Source: Alistipes communis (GTDB taxonomy: Bacteria > Bacteroidota > Bacteroidia > Bacteroidales > Rikenellaceae). From it: a stretch of 64,000 nt of DNA. Of the stretch, positions 9,485-19,100 are shown piece after piece; within the stretch, counting starts at the first letter, position 1; each line of letters opens with the position of its first letter. The notes under the pieces are model-generated. The model was not told the origin of the DNA and searched no databases. It saw only the letters and a list, made by a program, of their open reading frames with translations. The stretch is taken from the NCBI RefSeq assembly GCF_006542665.1, contig NZ_AP019735.1, positions 2,542,001 through 2,606,000 of the forward strand, read 5' to 3'. The translations under genes and the position numbers were made by a program.

Positions 9485-10780
9485 ATGAAGACGATACCTC
9501 GTAGCCCTTTGCATTGGGTCACGAGCCTGTACTTTGCCATGGGCCTGCCGTTCGTCGTTCTGAACATGGTCTCGGCAGTGCTGTTCAAGGACCTCGGCGT
9601 CACGGATGCCCGGATTGCTTTCTGGACGTCGTTGATCATGTGGCCGTGGACGATCAAGTTTCTTTGGAGTCCGTTTTTGGAGTTCTACCGCACGAAGAAA
9701 TTCTGGGTCGTCGCGACGCAGTTTCTCAGCGGTGTGTTGTTCGGCTTGGCGGCCTTGTCGCTGCACCTGCCGTCGTTCTTCGCCGTTACGGTCGCGTTGT
9801 TCGCGGCGGTTGCTTTCAGCGGTGCCACGCACGACATCGCGGCCGACGGGGTCTATATGGCTGAACTCTCGACGGAGGATCAGGCGAAGTATATCGGTTG
9901 GCAGGGGGCGTTCTACAACCTTGCCAAACTTGTCGCCACGGGCGGCCTCGTGTGGTTGGCGGGGTGGCTCTACGAGAGCTTCTCGGCGGAGGGTACGGCG
10001 ACGTTCGGCGCTTACGTGCGTTCGTGGACGGCGGTGCTTGTCATCCTGTGCGCCGCGCTCGTCGCACTGGGGGCCTACCACCTGCGTGCGCTCCCCTCGG
10101 GCGGCGGCGCCGCCGAACGCCGCTCGCTTCGGGAGGGCCTTTCGGGCCTGAAAGAGGTTATCGCGGCGTTCTTCACCAAGCGGCATATCTGGTACTACAT
10201 CGCCTTCATCATCCTGTATCGGCTGGGCGAGGGGTTCGTGATGAAGATCGTGCCGCTGTTCCTCAAAGCCGACGCCTCCGCTGGCGGTCTGGGTCTTACG
10301 AACCAGCAGATCGGCCTTTACTACGGTACGTTCGGTGCGGGGGCCTTTTTGCTGGGCTCGATGCTGGCAGGGTACTACATCGCCCGGCAGGGCCTGCGGC
10401 GCACGCTGTTCTCGCTTTGCTGCGTCTTCAATCTGCCGTTCGCGGTCTATGCACTTCTGGCATGGTTCCAGCCTTCGAGCATGTGGCTTGTCGGCGGCGG
10501 CATCGTGGTGGAGTATTTCGGCTACGGCTTCGGGTTCGTGGGCCTCACGCTCTTCATGATGCAGCAGGTTGCCCCCGGCCGTCACCAGATGGCGCACTAC
10601 GCCTTCGCCTCGGGGATCATGAACCTCTCGGTGATGCTCACGGGCATGGCCTCGGGTTTCCTGAGCGATATGCTGAGCTATAAATTTTTCTTTGTTGCCG
10701 TGATGCTGGCCACTGTTCCGGCCTTCGTAATCACGAAGCTGGTTCCATTTACCTATGACGACAAACCAAACGACAAGTAA
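9485..10780 (+). CDS. MFS inner-membrane transporter, probably for Man-GlcNAc
   Basis: This 431-residue protein has about 12 hydrophobic segments and the layout of major facilitator permeases, with an AmpG-like N-terminus (SLYFAMGLPFVVLNM) and a GATHDIAADG segment near residue 118. The stop codon lies one base before the next start, so it is translationally linked to the GH130 gene. In the Man-GlcNAc phosphorylase clusters known from Bacteroides, an MFS permease brings the disaccharide Man-beta-1,4-GlcNAc from periplasm to cytoplasm, and that is the likely role here. The substrate is inferred from the neighbours only. Confidence 0.85.
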   Translation: MKTIPRSPLHWVTSLYFAMGLPFVVLNMVSAVLFKDLGVTDARIAFWTSLIMWPWTIKFLWSPFLEFYRTKKFWVVATQFLSGVLFGLAALSLHLPSFFAVTVALFAAVAFSGATHDIAADGVYMAELSTEDQAKYIGWQGAFYNLAKLVATGGLVWLAGWLYESFSAEGTATFGAYVRSWTAVLVILCAALVALGAYHLRALPSGGGAAERRSLREGLSGLKEVIAAFFTKRHIWYYIAFIILYRLGEGFVMKIVPLFLKADASAGGLGLTNQQIGLYYGTFGAGAFLLGSMLAGYYIARQGLRRTLFSLCCVFNLPFAVYALLAWFQPSSMWLVGGGIVVEYFGYGFGFVGLTLFMMQQVAPGRHQMAHYAFASGIMNLSVMLTGMASGFLSDMLSYKFFFVAVMLATVPAFVITKLVPFTYDDKPNDK

Positions 10781-10781
10781 T

Positions 10782-11789
10782 ATGAATGCACTGAAAATTG
10801 CGGGCGAGCCTTTGCCCGATATGCCGTGGGAGGAGCGCCCTGCGGGTTCGAAAGAGGTCTTGTGGCGTTACACGCAGAACCCGATCATCGGCCGCGACGC
10901 CCTGTCGACCTCGAACAGTATTTTCAATTCGGCCGTCGTGCCGTTCCAAAAAGGCAGGTACAACTACGCCGGCGTTTTCCGCTGCGACGACACGAACCGC
11001 CGCATGCGCCTGCACGTCGGCTTCTCGGCCGACGGCCTGAGGTGGGACATCGACGAGGCCGACTTCCGCCTGACGGGCGCCGACCCCGAGATCGGGGAGT
11101 GGGTCTACGGCTACGATCCGCGCGTGGCGAAGATCGGCGACAAGTACTACGTGACGTGGTGCAACGGCTACCACGGCCCGACGATCGGCATCGCGTGGAC
11201 GGATGATTTCGAGACGTTCCACCAGTTGGAGAACGCCTTTATCCCGTTCAACCGCAACGGGGTGCTGTTCCCGCGCAAGATCAGCGGGAAGTTCGCCATG
11301 CTCTCGCGTCCGAGCGACAACGGCCATACGGCGTTCGGCGATATTTTCTACTCCGAATCGCCCGATATGGAGTTCTGGGGCCGCCACCGTCACGTGATGT
11401 CGCCCGCGGCGTTCGAAGTCTCGGCGTGGCAGTGCATGAAGATCGGCGCGGGTCCCGTTCCGATCGAAACCTCGGAGGGGTGGTTGCTGTTCTACCACGG
11501 GGTGCTTCGTTCGTGCAACGGCTACGTCTACGCCTTCGGCTCGGCGCTACTGGATCTGGACGAGCCGTGGAAGGTCACGGCCCGCAGCGGCCCCTACCTG
11601 ATCTCGCCGCGCGCGCCGTACGAGTGCATGGGCGACGTGCCGAACGTGACGTTCCCGTGCGCCGCGCTGCACGACCCCGCGACGGGGCGCGTGGCGGTCT
11701 ACTACGGCTGCGCCGACACGGTGACGGGCCTTGCCTTCGGCTATATTCCGGAGATCGTCGAGTTCACGAAGCGTCATAATATCCTGTGA
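10782..11789 (+). CDS. GH130 beta-1,4-mannosyl-N-acetylglucosamine phosphorylase
   Basis: I place the start at the ATG at 10782, one base after the MFS stop; a start at 10755 would overlap the transporter. The 335-residue protein has no signal peptide and shows the five-bladed propeller pattern of GH130. The conserved (E/Y)DPRV segment gives Asp112 (YGYDPRVAKIGDKYYVTW) as the likely general acid, and ISPRAPYE and GDVPNVTFP are also typical. It would split Man-beta-1,4-GlcNAc with phosphate into mannose-1-phosphate and GlcNAc in the cytoplasm, as BT1033 does. The kinase and isomerase genes next to it fit that pathway. A mannosyl-glucose specificity cannot be ruled out from sequence alone. Confidence 0.9.
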   Translation: MNALKIAGEPLPDMPWEERPAGSKEVLWRYTQNPIIGRDALSTSNSIFNSAVVPFQKGRYNYAGVFRCDDTNRRMRLHVGFSADGLRWDIDEADFRLTGADPEIGEWVYGYDPRVAKIGDKYYVTWCNGYHGPTIGIAWTDDFETFHQLENAFIPFNRNGVLFPRKISGKFAMLSRPSDNGHTAFGDIFYSESPDMEFWGRHRHVMSPAAFEVSAWQCMKIGAGPVPIETSEGWLLFYHGVLRSCNGYVYAFGSALLDLDEPWKVTARSGPYLISPRAPYECMGDVPNVTFPCAALHDPATGRVAVYYGCADTVTGLAFGYIPEIVEFTKRHNIL

Positions 11790-11790
11790 C

Positions 11791-12903
11791 ATGTACAGCC
11801 ATGACAATCGGGTGGTGATCACCCTCGACGCCGGCGGCACGAACCTCGTGTTCGGAGCCATGCAGGCCAATAAATTCATCGTGGAGCCGATCACGCTCCC
11901 GTCTCATGCCGAGGATCTCGACAAGTGCCTCGCGGCGATGGTCGAGGGGTTCAGGGCCGTCATCGGATGCCTTTCGGAGAAACCCGTGGCCATTTCGTTC
12001 GCATTCCCCGGTCCGGCCGATTACCCCAACGGCGTCATCGGGGGTTATCTTCCCAACTTCCCGTCGTTCCGCGACGGCGTGGCGCTGGGCCCGTTCCTCG
12101 AAGCAACGTTCGGCATTCCGGTCTTCATCAACAACGACGGCGACTTGTTCGCCTACGGCGAGGCGCTGGGCGGAGCCCTGCCTCAGGTCAACGCCCGTCT
12201 CGAAGCGCTGAACAGCTCCAAACGCTACAAGAACCTCGTGGGTTACACCTTCGGCACGGGCTTCGGCGTGGGCGTCGTGATCGACAATCGCCTCAACCGC
12301 GGCGACAACTCGTGCGTCGAGACCTTCTGCCTGCGGCACAAGAAGATGCCGGAGATCATCGTCGAGGACGGAGTCTCCGTTCGTGCCGTGAAGCGCGTCT
12401 ACGGCGAACTGTCGGGCGATCCGAATCACGGACTGGAACCCAGGGAGATCTGCGAGATCGCCGACGGCAAGCGCCAGGGGAACGTCGGGGCGGCGCGTCA
12501 GGCTTTCGCCGAAATGGGCGAGATCGCCGGCGACGCCATGGCCGCGGCCGTGACGCTCATCGACGGTCTGGTCGTCATCGGCGGAGGCATCACGGCGGCC
12601 CGCAAATGGATCATGCCGGGCCTGCTGAGAGAGCTCCGCGCGAAGATGCACACCCTCTCGGGCGACGAGCTGAACCGCGTGCAGATGAAAGTCTACGACC
12701 TGGACGACGAGGCGGAGTTCCGTGAGTTCGCCAAAGGCCGCTTGCAGCCGCTGAAGGTTTACGGCACCGACCGCTATGTGGCCTACGACCCGCAGAAGCG
12801 CATCGGCGTCACGATTTCGAAACTCGGCGCCAGTCAGGCCGTTTCGGTCGGTGCATACGCTTTTGCTTTAAGTCAATTGGACAGTAATGATAATAGACAA
12901 TGA
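11791..12903 (+). CDS. ROK-family sugar kinase
   Basis: The ATG at 11791 follows the GH130 stop by one base; an earlier start would lie inside GH130. The 370-residue protein has the ROK/ASKHA phosphate-binding loop DAGGTN at residues 13-18 and the NNDGD segment with Asp116, the expected catalytic base. The second nucleotide-binding loop GGGIT appears near residue 265. The classic ROK zinc motif (CxCGxxGCxE) is not evident. It probably phosphorylates the GlcNAc or mannose released in the cytoplasm by the phosphorylase and mannosidases. Which hexose is used is not decided by sequence. It overlaps manA by 4 bp. Confidence 0.85.
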   Translation: MYSHDNRVVITLDAGGTNLVFGAMQANKFIVEPITLPSHAEDLDKCLAAMVEGFRAVIGCLSEKPVAISFAFPGPADYPNGVIGGYLPNFPSFRDGVALGPFLEATFGIPVFINNDGDLFAYGEALGGALPQVNARLEALNSSKRYKNLVGYTFGTGFGVGVVIDNRLNRGDNSCVETFCLRHKKMPEIIVEDGVSVRAVKRVYGELSGDPNHGLEPREICEIADGKRQGNVGAARQAFAEMGEIAGDAMAAAVTLIDGLVVIGGGITAARKWIMPGLLRELRAKMHTLSGDELNRVQMKVYDLDDEAEFREFAKGRLQPLKVYGTDRYVAYDPQKRIGVTISKLGASQAVSVGAYAFALSQLDSNDNRQ

Positions 12904-13868
12904 GGGCTTTTAAATTTACCCCGCTCCTCAAAAGCATGATCTGGGGCGGGAACAGGATCGCATCCTACAAGGGTATTGCCGTCGACCGGTCCGATATCGG
13001 CGAGAGCTGGGAATTGTCGGGTGTGAAAGGCGATGAATCGGTCGTCGCTGAGGGGGAATATGCCGGCATGACCCTGCCGGAACTTATCGGGCAGCTCAAA
13101 GGGGAGCTGGTCGGCCATGCCGTCTACGAACGGCATGGTACGGAATTTCCGCTGCTGGTGAAATTCATCGACGCCCGTCAGGATCTTTCGATTCAGGTGC
13201 ACCCCAACGACGTACTGGCTCGGATGCGGCATGGCAAGAACGGCAAGACGGAGATGTGGTATGTCGTGGCGGCGGATCGGGGGGCGCATCTGAAATCGGG
13301 TTTCTCGGAACAACTCACTCCTGCGGAGTATGAACGGAAGGTCGCAGACCATACGCTGACCGATGCCTTGTGCGACTATTCCGTCACTGCGGGCGATCTG
13401 TTTTTCCTGCCGGCCGGCCGTGTTCATGCTATCTGCGCCGGAACGTTCGTGGCGGAGATACAGCAGACTTCGGACGTCACGTATCGTATCTACGACTACG
13501 GCCGTACGGGGGCGGACGGGAAACCGCGCGAACTGCACACCGAGCTGGCGAAGGACGCTATCGACTACACCGTGCTGCCCGACTATCGTTCCCATTATGT
13601 CGCGGCGAAAAACAGGGAGGTGCCGTTGGTATCGTGTCCCTATTTCGTAACTTCGCTTTACGATCTCGATCGGGCATTTGTCCGTGATCTTTCGGAGCTC
13701 GACTCCTTCCTGATCGTCATGTGTATTGAAGGAAGCGGGGCGCTCTGCGACGATGAAGGGAACGAGATGCCGATCCGTCAGGGAGAGACGCTGCTCGTTC
13801 CGGCTTCGGCCCGGCTCCTGCGGCTCCTGCCCGATGAACATCTCAAACTGCTGACCGGTCATTTATGA
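12900..13868 (+). CDS. manA: Mannose-6-phosphate isomerase (short type I)
   Basis: The 322-residue cytoplasmic enzyme has the type I phosphomannose isomerase cupin. LSIQVHPND gives Gln99 and His101, KTEMWYV gives Glu118, and GRVHAIC gives His176; together they are the expected zinc ligands. EIQQTSDVTYRIYDY is also typical. Its length matches the short bacterial form. It converts mannose-6-phosphate to fructose-6-phosphate, linking mannose from N-glycans to glycolysis. It overlaps both neighbours by an ATGA tetranucleotide, so the four genes from the phosphorylase to the first mannosidase are translationally coupled. Confidence 0.95.
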   Translation: MRAFKFTPLLKSMIWGGNRIASYKGIAVDRSDIGESWELSGVKGDESVVAEGEYAGMTLPELIGQLKGELVGHAVYERHGTEFPLLVKFIDARQDLSIQVHPNDVLARMRHGKNGKTEMWYVVAADRGAHLKSGFSEQLTPAEYERKVADHTLTDALCDYSVTAGDLFFLPAGRVHAICAGTFVAEIQQTSDVTYRIYDYGRTGADGKPRELHTELAKDAIDYTVLPDYRSHYVAAKNREVPLVSCPYFVTSLYDLDRAFVRDLSELDSFLIVMCIEGSGALCDDEGNEMPIRQGETLLVPASARLLRLLPDEHLKLLTGHL

Positions 13869-16123
13869 ATAAGCGAAAAAGAATCATCATCGCGGCGCTT
13901 CTGTTTACGGCGGGACTTGCCCGAGCCCAGACTCCTGCCGATAAGGTCGATCCTTTCATCGGCACGACCGACTTCGGCACGACCCACCCCGGGGCCCTGT
14001 GCCCGAACGGCATGATGGCGGTGGTTCCGTTCAACGTGATGGGTTCGGACACGAACGTCTACGATAAGGACGCCCGCTGGTGGTCGACGCCTTACGAGTA
14101 CCATAACGAATTCTTCACGGGTTTCGCCCACGGGGCGCTGAGCGGCGTGGGATGTCCCGAGATGGGATCGCTGCTGACGATGGCGACGAGCGGGCCGCTG
14201 ACGGTGGATTATCGGGAGTACGGCACGGCCTACCGCGACGAGCGGGCCACGCCGGGCTATTATTCGGTGCGCCTCGACAAGTACGGTATTCTTGCCGAGG
14301 CTGCGGCCACGGCGCGCACTTCGGCCGAGCGCTACACGTTTCCCGCCGGCAAGGGGCACATCCTGCTGAATCTGGGCGAGGGCCTCACGAACGAGTCGGG
14401 GGCGGCGGTGCGCCGCGTGAGCGCCACGGAGATCGAGGGCATGAAACTGCTGGGGACGTTCTGCTACAACCCGCAGAAGGTGTTTCCGGTGTATTTCGTG
14501 CTGCGCGTGACGAAAACCCCGTCGTCGTCGGGCTACTGGAAGAAACAGCGCCCGATGACGGGCGTCGAGGCGGAGTGGACGCCCGACAACGGCAGATACA
14601 AGCTCTATACGGAGTACGGCCGCGAACTGGCGGGCGACGACGTGGGCTACTGGTTCACGTTCGACGACCTGCGGGCTGGCGAACAGGTCGAGGTGCGCAT
14701 GGGCATTTCCTATGTGAGCACGGAGAACGCCCGCCGGAACCTCGACGCCGAACAGCCCGCCGGAACATCGTTCGACGCGATCCGCGGGGCGGCCCGCACG
14801 CGGTGGAACGACGACCTTTCGCGCATCCGCGTCGAGGATGGCACGGCGGAGCAGCAGACCGTGTTCTATACGGCGCTGTACCATGCGCTGATCCACCCGA
14901 ATCTCCTGAGCGATGTCAACGGGGAATACCCGCTGATGGAGCATTCGGGAGAGGTGGGGGTTACCGACGGCGAACGCTATACGGTCTTTTCGCTGTGGGA
15001 CACCTACCGCAACGTGCACCAGCTGCTGACGCTGGTCTATCCCGAGCGGCAACTGGACATGGTGCGCTCGATGATCGGCATGTACGAGGAGTGGGGGTGG
15101 ATGCCCAAGTGGGAGCTGTACGGCCGCGAGACCTTCACGATGGAAGGCGACCCGGCCATTCCGGTCATCGTCGACATGTGGATGAAGGGGCTGCGCGACT
15201 TCGACGTCGCGACGGCCTACGAGGCGTTCCGCAAGTCGGCCACGACGCCCGGAGCGCAGAACCGGCTGCGGCCGGACATCGACCCCTATGTCGAGCGGGG
15301 CTACATTCCGCTGGGTTTCTACGCCAAGGACCTCGCGGGCGATACCTCCGTGTCGCACGCGTTGGAGTACTACGTCGCCGACCATGCGCTGTCGCTGCTG
15401 GCCGACTCGCTCGGACACGGAGACGACGCGCGTCTGTTCCGCGACCGTTCGCTGGGGTACAGACACTACTACGACAGGGAGTTCGGGACGCTGCGGCCGA
15501 TCAACGACGACGGGACGTTCCTCGAACCCTTCGACCCGAAGGCGGGCGAGAACTTCACGGCCGCGCCGGGATTCCACGAAGGGTCGGCCTGGAACTACAC
15601 CTTCTTCGTGCCGCACGACGTGGAGGGGCTGGCGAAGCTCATGGGAGGCCGGCGGAAGTTCGTCGACAAGCTCCAAATGGTCTTCGACGAGGGGCTGTAC
15701 GACCCGGCGAACGAACCCGACATCGCCTACGCCTATCTATTCAGCCGCTTTCCGGGCGAGGAGTGGCGCACGCAGCGCGAGGTGCGCCGTCTGCTGGACA
15801 CCTGCTTTACGACCGCCGCGGACGGTATTCCGGGCAACGACGACACGGGTACGATGTCGGCCTGGGCCGTCTTCTCGATGATGGGATTCTATCCGGACTG
15901 CCCGGGCGAGCCGTACTATACGCTGACGGCCCCCGTGTTCGACCGCGTGGAGATCGCGACGGAGCGGGGCCCGCTGGTGATCGAGGCCGAGCGGCCGGCG
16001 GACGGCGCCGGTTACATCGGCCGCATGACGCTCGGCGGCAGACCGCTCGGCAAGTACCGCCTCTCGCACGACGAGCTGCTCGGGGGCGGACGACTGAAAT
16101 TCGAATTGAAAAACGATAAATAA
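13865..16123 (+). CDS. GH92 alpha-mannosidase, periplasmic
   Basis: The 752-residue protein has a Sec signal peptide with a likely signal peptidase I site after LARA, so it should be soluble in the periplasm, unlike the two lipoprotein GH92s that follow. The N-terminal beta-sandwich opens with VDPFIGTTDFGTTHPGA. The catalytic domain carries HEGSAWNYTFFVPHDVEGL, with Glu572 as candidate general acid, and PGNDDTGTMSAW, with Asn658, Asp659 and Asp660 in the base region. GH92 enzymes are calcium-dependent inverting exo-alpha-mannosidases. The active-site signature differs from its two neighbours, so it may cut a different linkage, but I cannot assign it. Confidence 0.93.
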   Translation: MNKRKRIIIAALLFTAGLARAQTPADKVDPFIGTTDFGTTHPGALCPNGMMAVVPFNVMGSDTNVYDKDARWWSTPYEYHNEFFTGFAHGALSGVGCPEMGSLLTMATSGPLTVDYREYGTAYRDERATPGYYSVRLDKYGILAEAAATARTSAERYTFPAGKGHILLNLGEGLTNESGAAVRRVSATEIEGMKLLGTFCYNPQKVFPVYFVLRVTKTPSSSGYWKKQRPMTGVEAEWTPDNGRYKLYTEYGRELAGDDVGYWFTFDDLRAGEQVEVRMGISYVSTENARRNLDAEQPAGTSFDAIRGAARTRWNDDLSRIRVEDGTAEQQTVFYTALYHALIHPNLLSDVNGEYPLMEHSGEVGVTDGERYTVFSLWDTYRNVHQLLTLVYPERQLDMVRSMIGMYEEWGWMPKWELYGRETFTMEGDPAIPVIVDMWMKGLRDFDVATAYEAFRKSATTPGAQNRLRPDIDPYVERGYIPLGFYAKDLAGDTSVSHALEYYVADHALSLLADSLGHGDDARLFRDRSLGYRHYYDREFGTLRPINDDGTFLEPFDPKAGENFTAAPGFHEGSAWNYTFFVPHDVEGLAKLMGGRRKFVDKLQMVFDEGLYDPANEPDIAYAYLFSRFPGEEWRTQREVRRLLDTCFTTAADGIPGNDDTGTMSAWAVFSMMGFYPDCPGEPYYTLTAPVFDRVEIATERGPLVIEAERPADGAGYIGRMTLGGRPLGKYRLSHDELLGGGRLKFELKNDK

Positions 16124-16132
16124 CGCTTGACT

Positions 16133-19100
16133 ATGAAACGGACATACAGCTTTTTGCCGGCGGCGGCCCTGCTTCTCGCGGCGGCCTGCTCGCCTTCGCA
16201 GCCCGCTGCGGAGAGCGATTTCACCCGCTTCGTGGACCCGAAGATCGGCACGGGCGGCCACGGCCACGTCTTCGTCGGGGCGAACGTGCCGTTCGGCTTG
16301 GTGCAGGTCGGCCCCACGAGCATTCCGCAGGAATGGGACTGGGTTTCGGGGTACCACCGGTCGGATTCGACGGTGATCGGCTTCTCGCACACGCACCTCT
16401 CGGGCACGGGGATCGGCGACCTGTTCGACGTCACGGTGATGCCCGTCGTGGGCGAGGTGACCTATGCCCGCGGCACGGAGGACGATCCGTCGTCGGGACT
16501 CTGGTCTTATGCCGACCGCACGCGGGAGATCGCCCGGCCGGGTTACTACTCGGTTCCGCTGATGCGCTACGGCGTCACGGCCGAGATGACGGCCACGGCG
16601 CGTGTGGGACTGCACCGCTACACCTTCCCGGCGTCGGATGCCGCGGCCGTGGTCTTCGACTTGGAAAACGGCGGCTGCTGGGACGAGGCGACCGATACGG
16701 GCTTCCGCTTCTCGGACGACAGCACGCGCATCAGCGGATGGCGCTACTCGACGGGCTGGGCCAAAGACCAGCGGGTCTATTTCGCGGCGGAGTTCTCGAA
16801 ACCTTTTGCAAAGTTCGAAACCGTCGGGGACAAATACGCCCGTGCGTCGTTCTCGACGACCGACGGCGAGCAGCTGCTCGTGAAGGTGGCCCTGTCGCCC
16901 GTGAGCGTCGAGGGCGCCGAGGCGAACCTCGCCGCGGAGCTTCCCGAATGGGATTTCGAGGCGACCGCGGCGGCGGCCGACAAGGCGTGGAACGACGAGC
17001 TGTCGAAGGTGAAGATCGCGACGGAGGACGAGACGGCGAAGCGGATTTTCTACACTGCGCTGTACCACACGATGGTGGCTCCCTCCGTGTTCTGCGACGT
17101 GAACGGCGATTACCGTGGGTCGGATTATGAAATCCACCGTGCACCCGGCTTCACGAACTACACGACCTTCTCGCTGTGGGACACCTACCGCGCCGCGATG
17201 CCGCTGATGACGATCCTGCATCCGGAGCGGATGCCCGACATCGTGCGGACGATGCTGGCTATCGCCGACGAACAGGGGCGCCTGCCGGTATGGCACCTGT
17301 GGGGCAACGAGACAGACTGCATGGTGGGCAATCCGGGTATTCCCGTCGTGGCGGACGCCATCGTGAAGGGCATCGAAGGATTCGACAGGGAGAAAGCTTT
17401 CGAAGCGATCAAAAAGACGGCCATGAACCCCGATCGGGGCAACGGCCTGCGGATGAAGTACGGTTACATCCCGTGCGACCTGTTCAACGAGGCGGTGGCC
17501 TACGACATGGAGTACGCCCTGGCCGACGGCGCCGCGGCGCGTGCCGCTGAGGCGCTGGGCCGGACGGAGGAGGCGAACTACTTCACGGAACGCAGCCACT
17601 CTTACCGCAACTGCTTCGATCCGGCGACGCGCTTCATGCGGGGCCGCGACTCGAAGGGAGGCTGGCGCACGCCGTTCAACCCCTTCGCCTCGACGCACCG
17701 TGCCGACGACTACTGCGAGGGAAACGCCTGGCAGTACACGTGGCTCGTGCCGCACGACGTCGAGGGGCTCGTCGGGTGTTTCGGCGGCCGCGAGGAGATG
17801 CTCGGAAAGCTCGATTCGCTCTTCACGGTAAGTTCCGTTGTCGAGGGCGCCGAGACTTCGCCCGACATTTCGGGCCTTATCGGCCAGTACGCCCACGGCA
17901 ACGAGCCGAGCCACCACGTGTTGTACCTCTATACGATGCTGGGGCAGCCGTGGAAGACGGCCGACAAGGTGCGCGAGGTGCTCACGACGCTCTACCGCGC
18001 CGAACCCGACGGCCTTTCGGGCAACGAGGACGTGGGGCAGATGTCTGCATGGTACGTCCTCTCGTCGCTGGGCATGTACGAGGTCGAACCCGCCGGCGGA
18101 CGCTACTGGTTCGGCGTACCGCTCTTTGACCGGGCAGAAATCGACGTCCCGAACGGCACCTTTGCAATCGAGGCGCGGAACCTCACCCCCGAAAACCGCT
18201 ACATCCAGCGCGTATGGCTCAACGGCGAGCCCTACACGAAGGGTTGGATCGCCCATGCCGACATCATGCAGGGCGGCGAGCTGGTCTTCGAGATGGGCGC
18301 CGAACCCAAGGTGTGGTACTGTCCGGACGAGCCGGAAACCTATGCCGACCAGCGCCCGGCCGAAGAGAAGCGGCTTTTCAGATCGGAAGCCGTGGAGCAG
18401 GAGATCGCGCGCGTGTGCGGTCTTCTGACCAACGAGCGGTTGCGGTGGATGTTCGCCAACTGCTTCCCCAACACGCTCGACACCACGGTACACTACGGCG
18501 AGGACGCCGCGGGAAATCCCGACACGTACGTCTACACGGGCGATATTGCGGCGATGTGGCTGCGCGATTCGGGAGCTCAGGTGTGGCCCTACGTGCAGCT
18601 GTGCGGTAAGGACGCGCAGTTGCAGCGGATGATCGCGGGGGTTATCCGCCGCCAACTGAAACTCATCAATATCGATCCCTACGCCAACGCCTTCAACGTC
18701 GCGCCGACGGGCGTACACAACGAGACGGATTTCCCCGAGGCCGATCCGATGGTCTTCGAGCGCAAATGGGAGATCGACTCCCACTGCTATCCCATCCGCC
18801 TGGCGCACCACTACTGGAAGACGACGGGCGATGCGTCGGTTTTCGACGCCGTGTGGGTCGATGCCATGCGGGCCGTTCTCCGCACGCTGCGCGAACAGCA
18901 GATGAAGGAGGGGCCCGGGGACTATATCTTCCTGCGCACGACCGACCGGCAGCTCGACACGCGCTGCAATGTGGGTCGCGGCAATCCGGTGAAATCCGTG
19001 GGGCTGATCGCCTCGGCGTTCCGGCCCTCGGACGATGCCACGACCTTCGGGTTCCTCGTACCTTCGAACTTCATGGCCGTCACGTCGCTGCGCAAAGCAG

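Noticed and set aside
13859..15676. Long minus-strand frame opposite the first GH92 gene
   Set aside because: Shadow of the real gene; composition is His- and Arg-rich with no domain.
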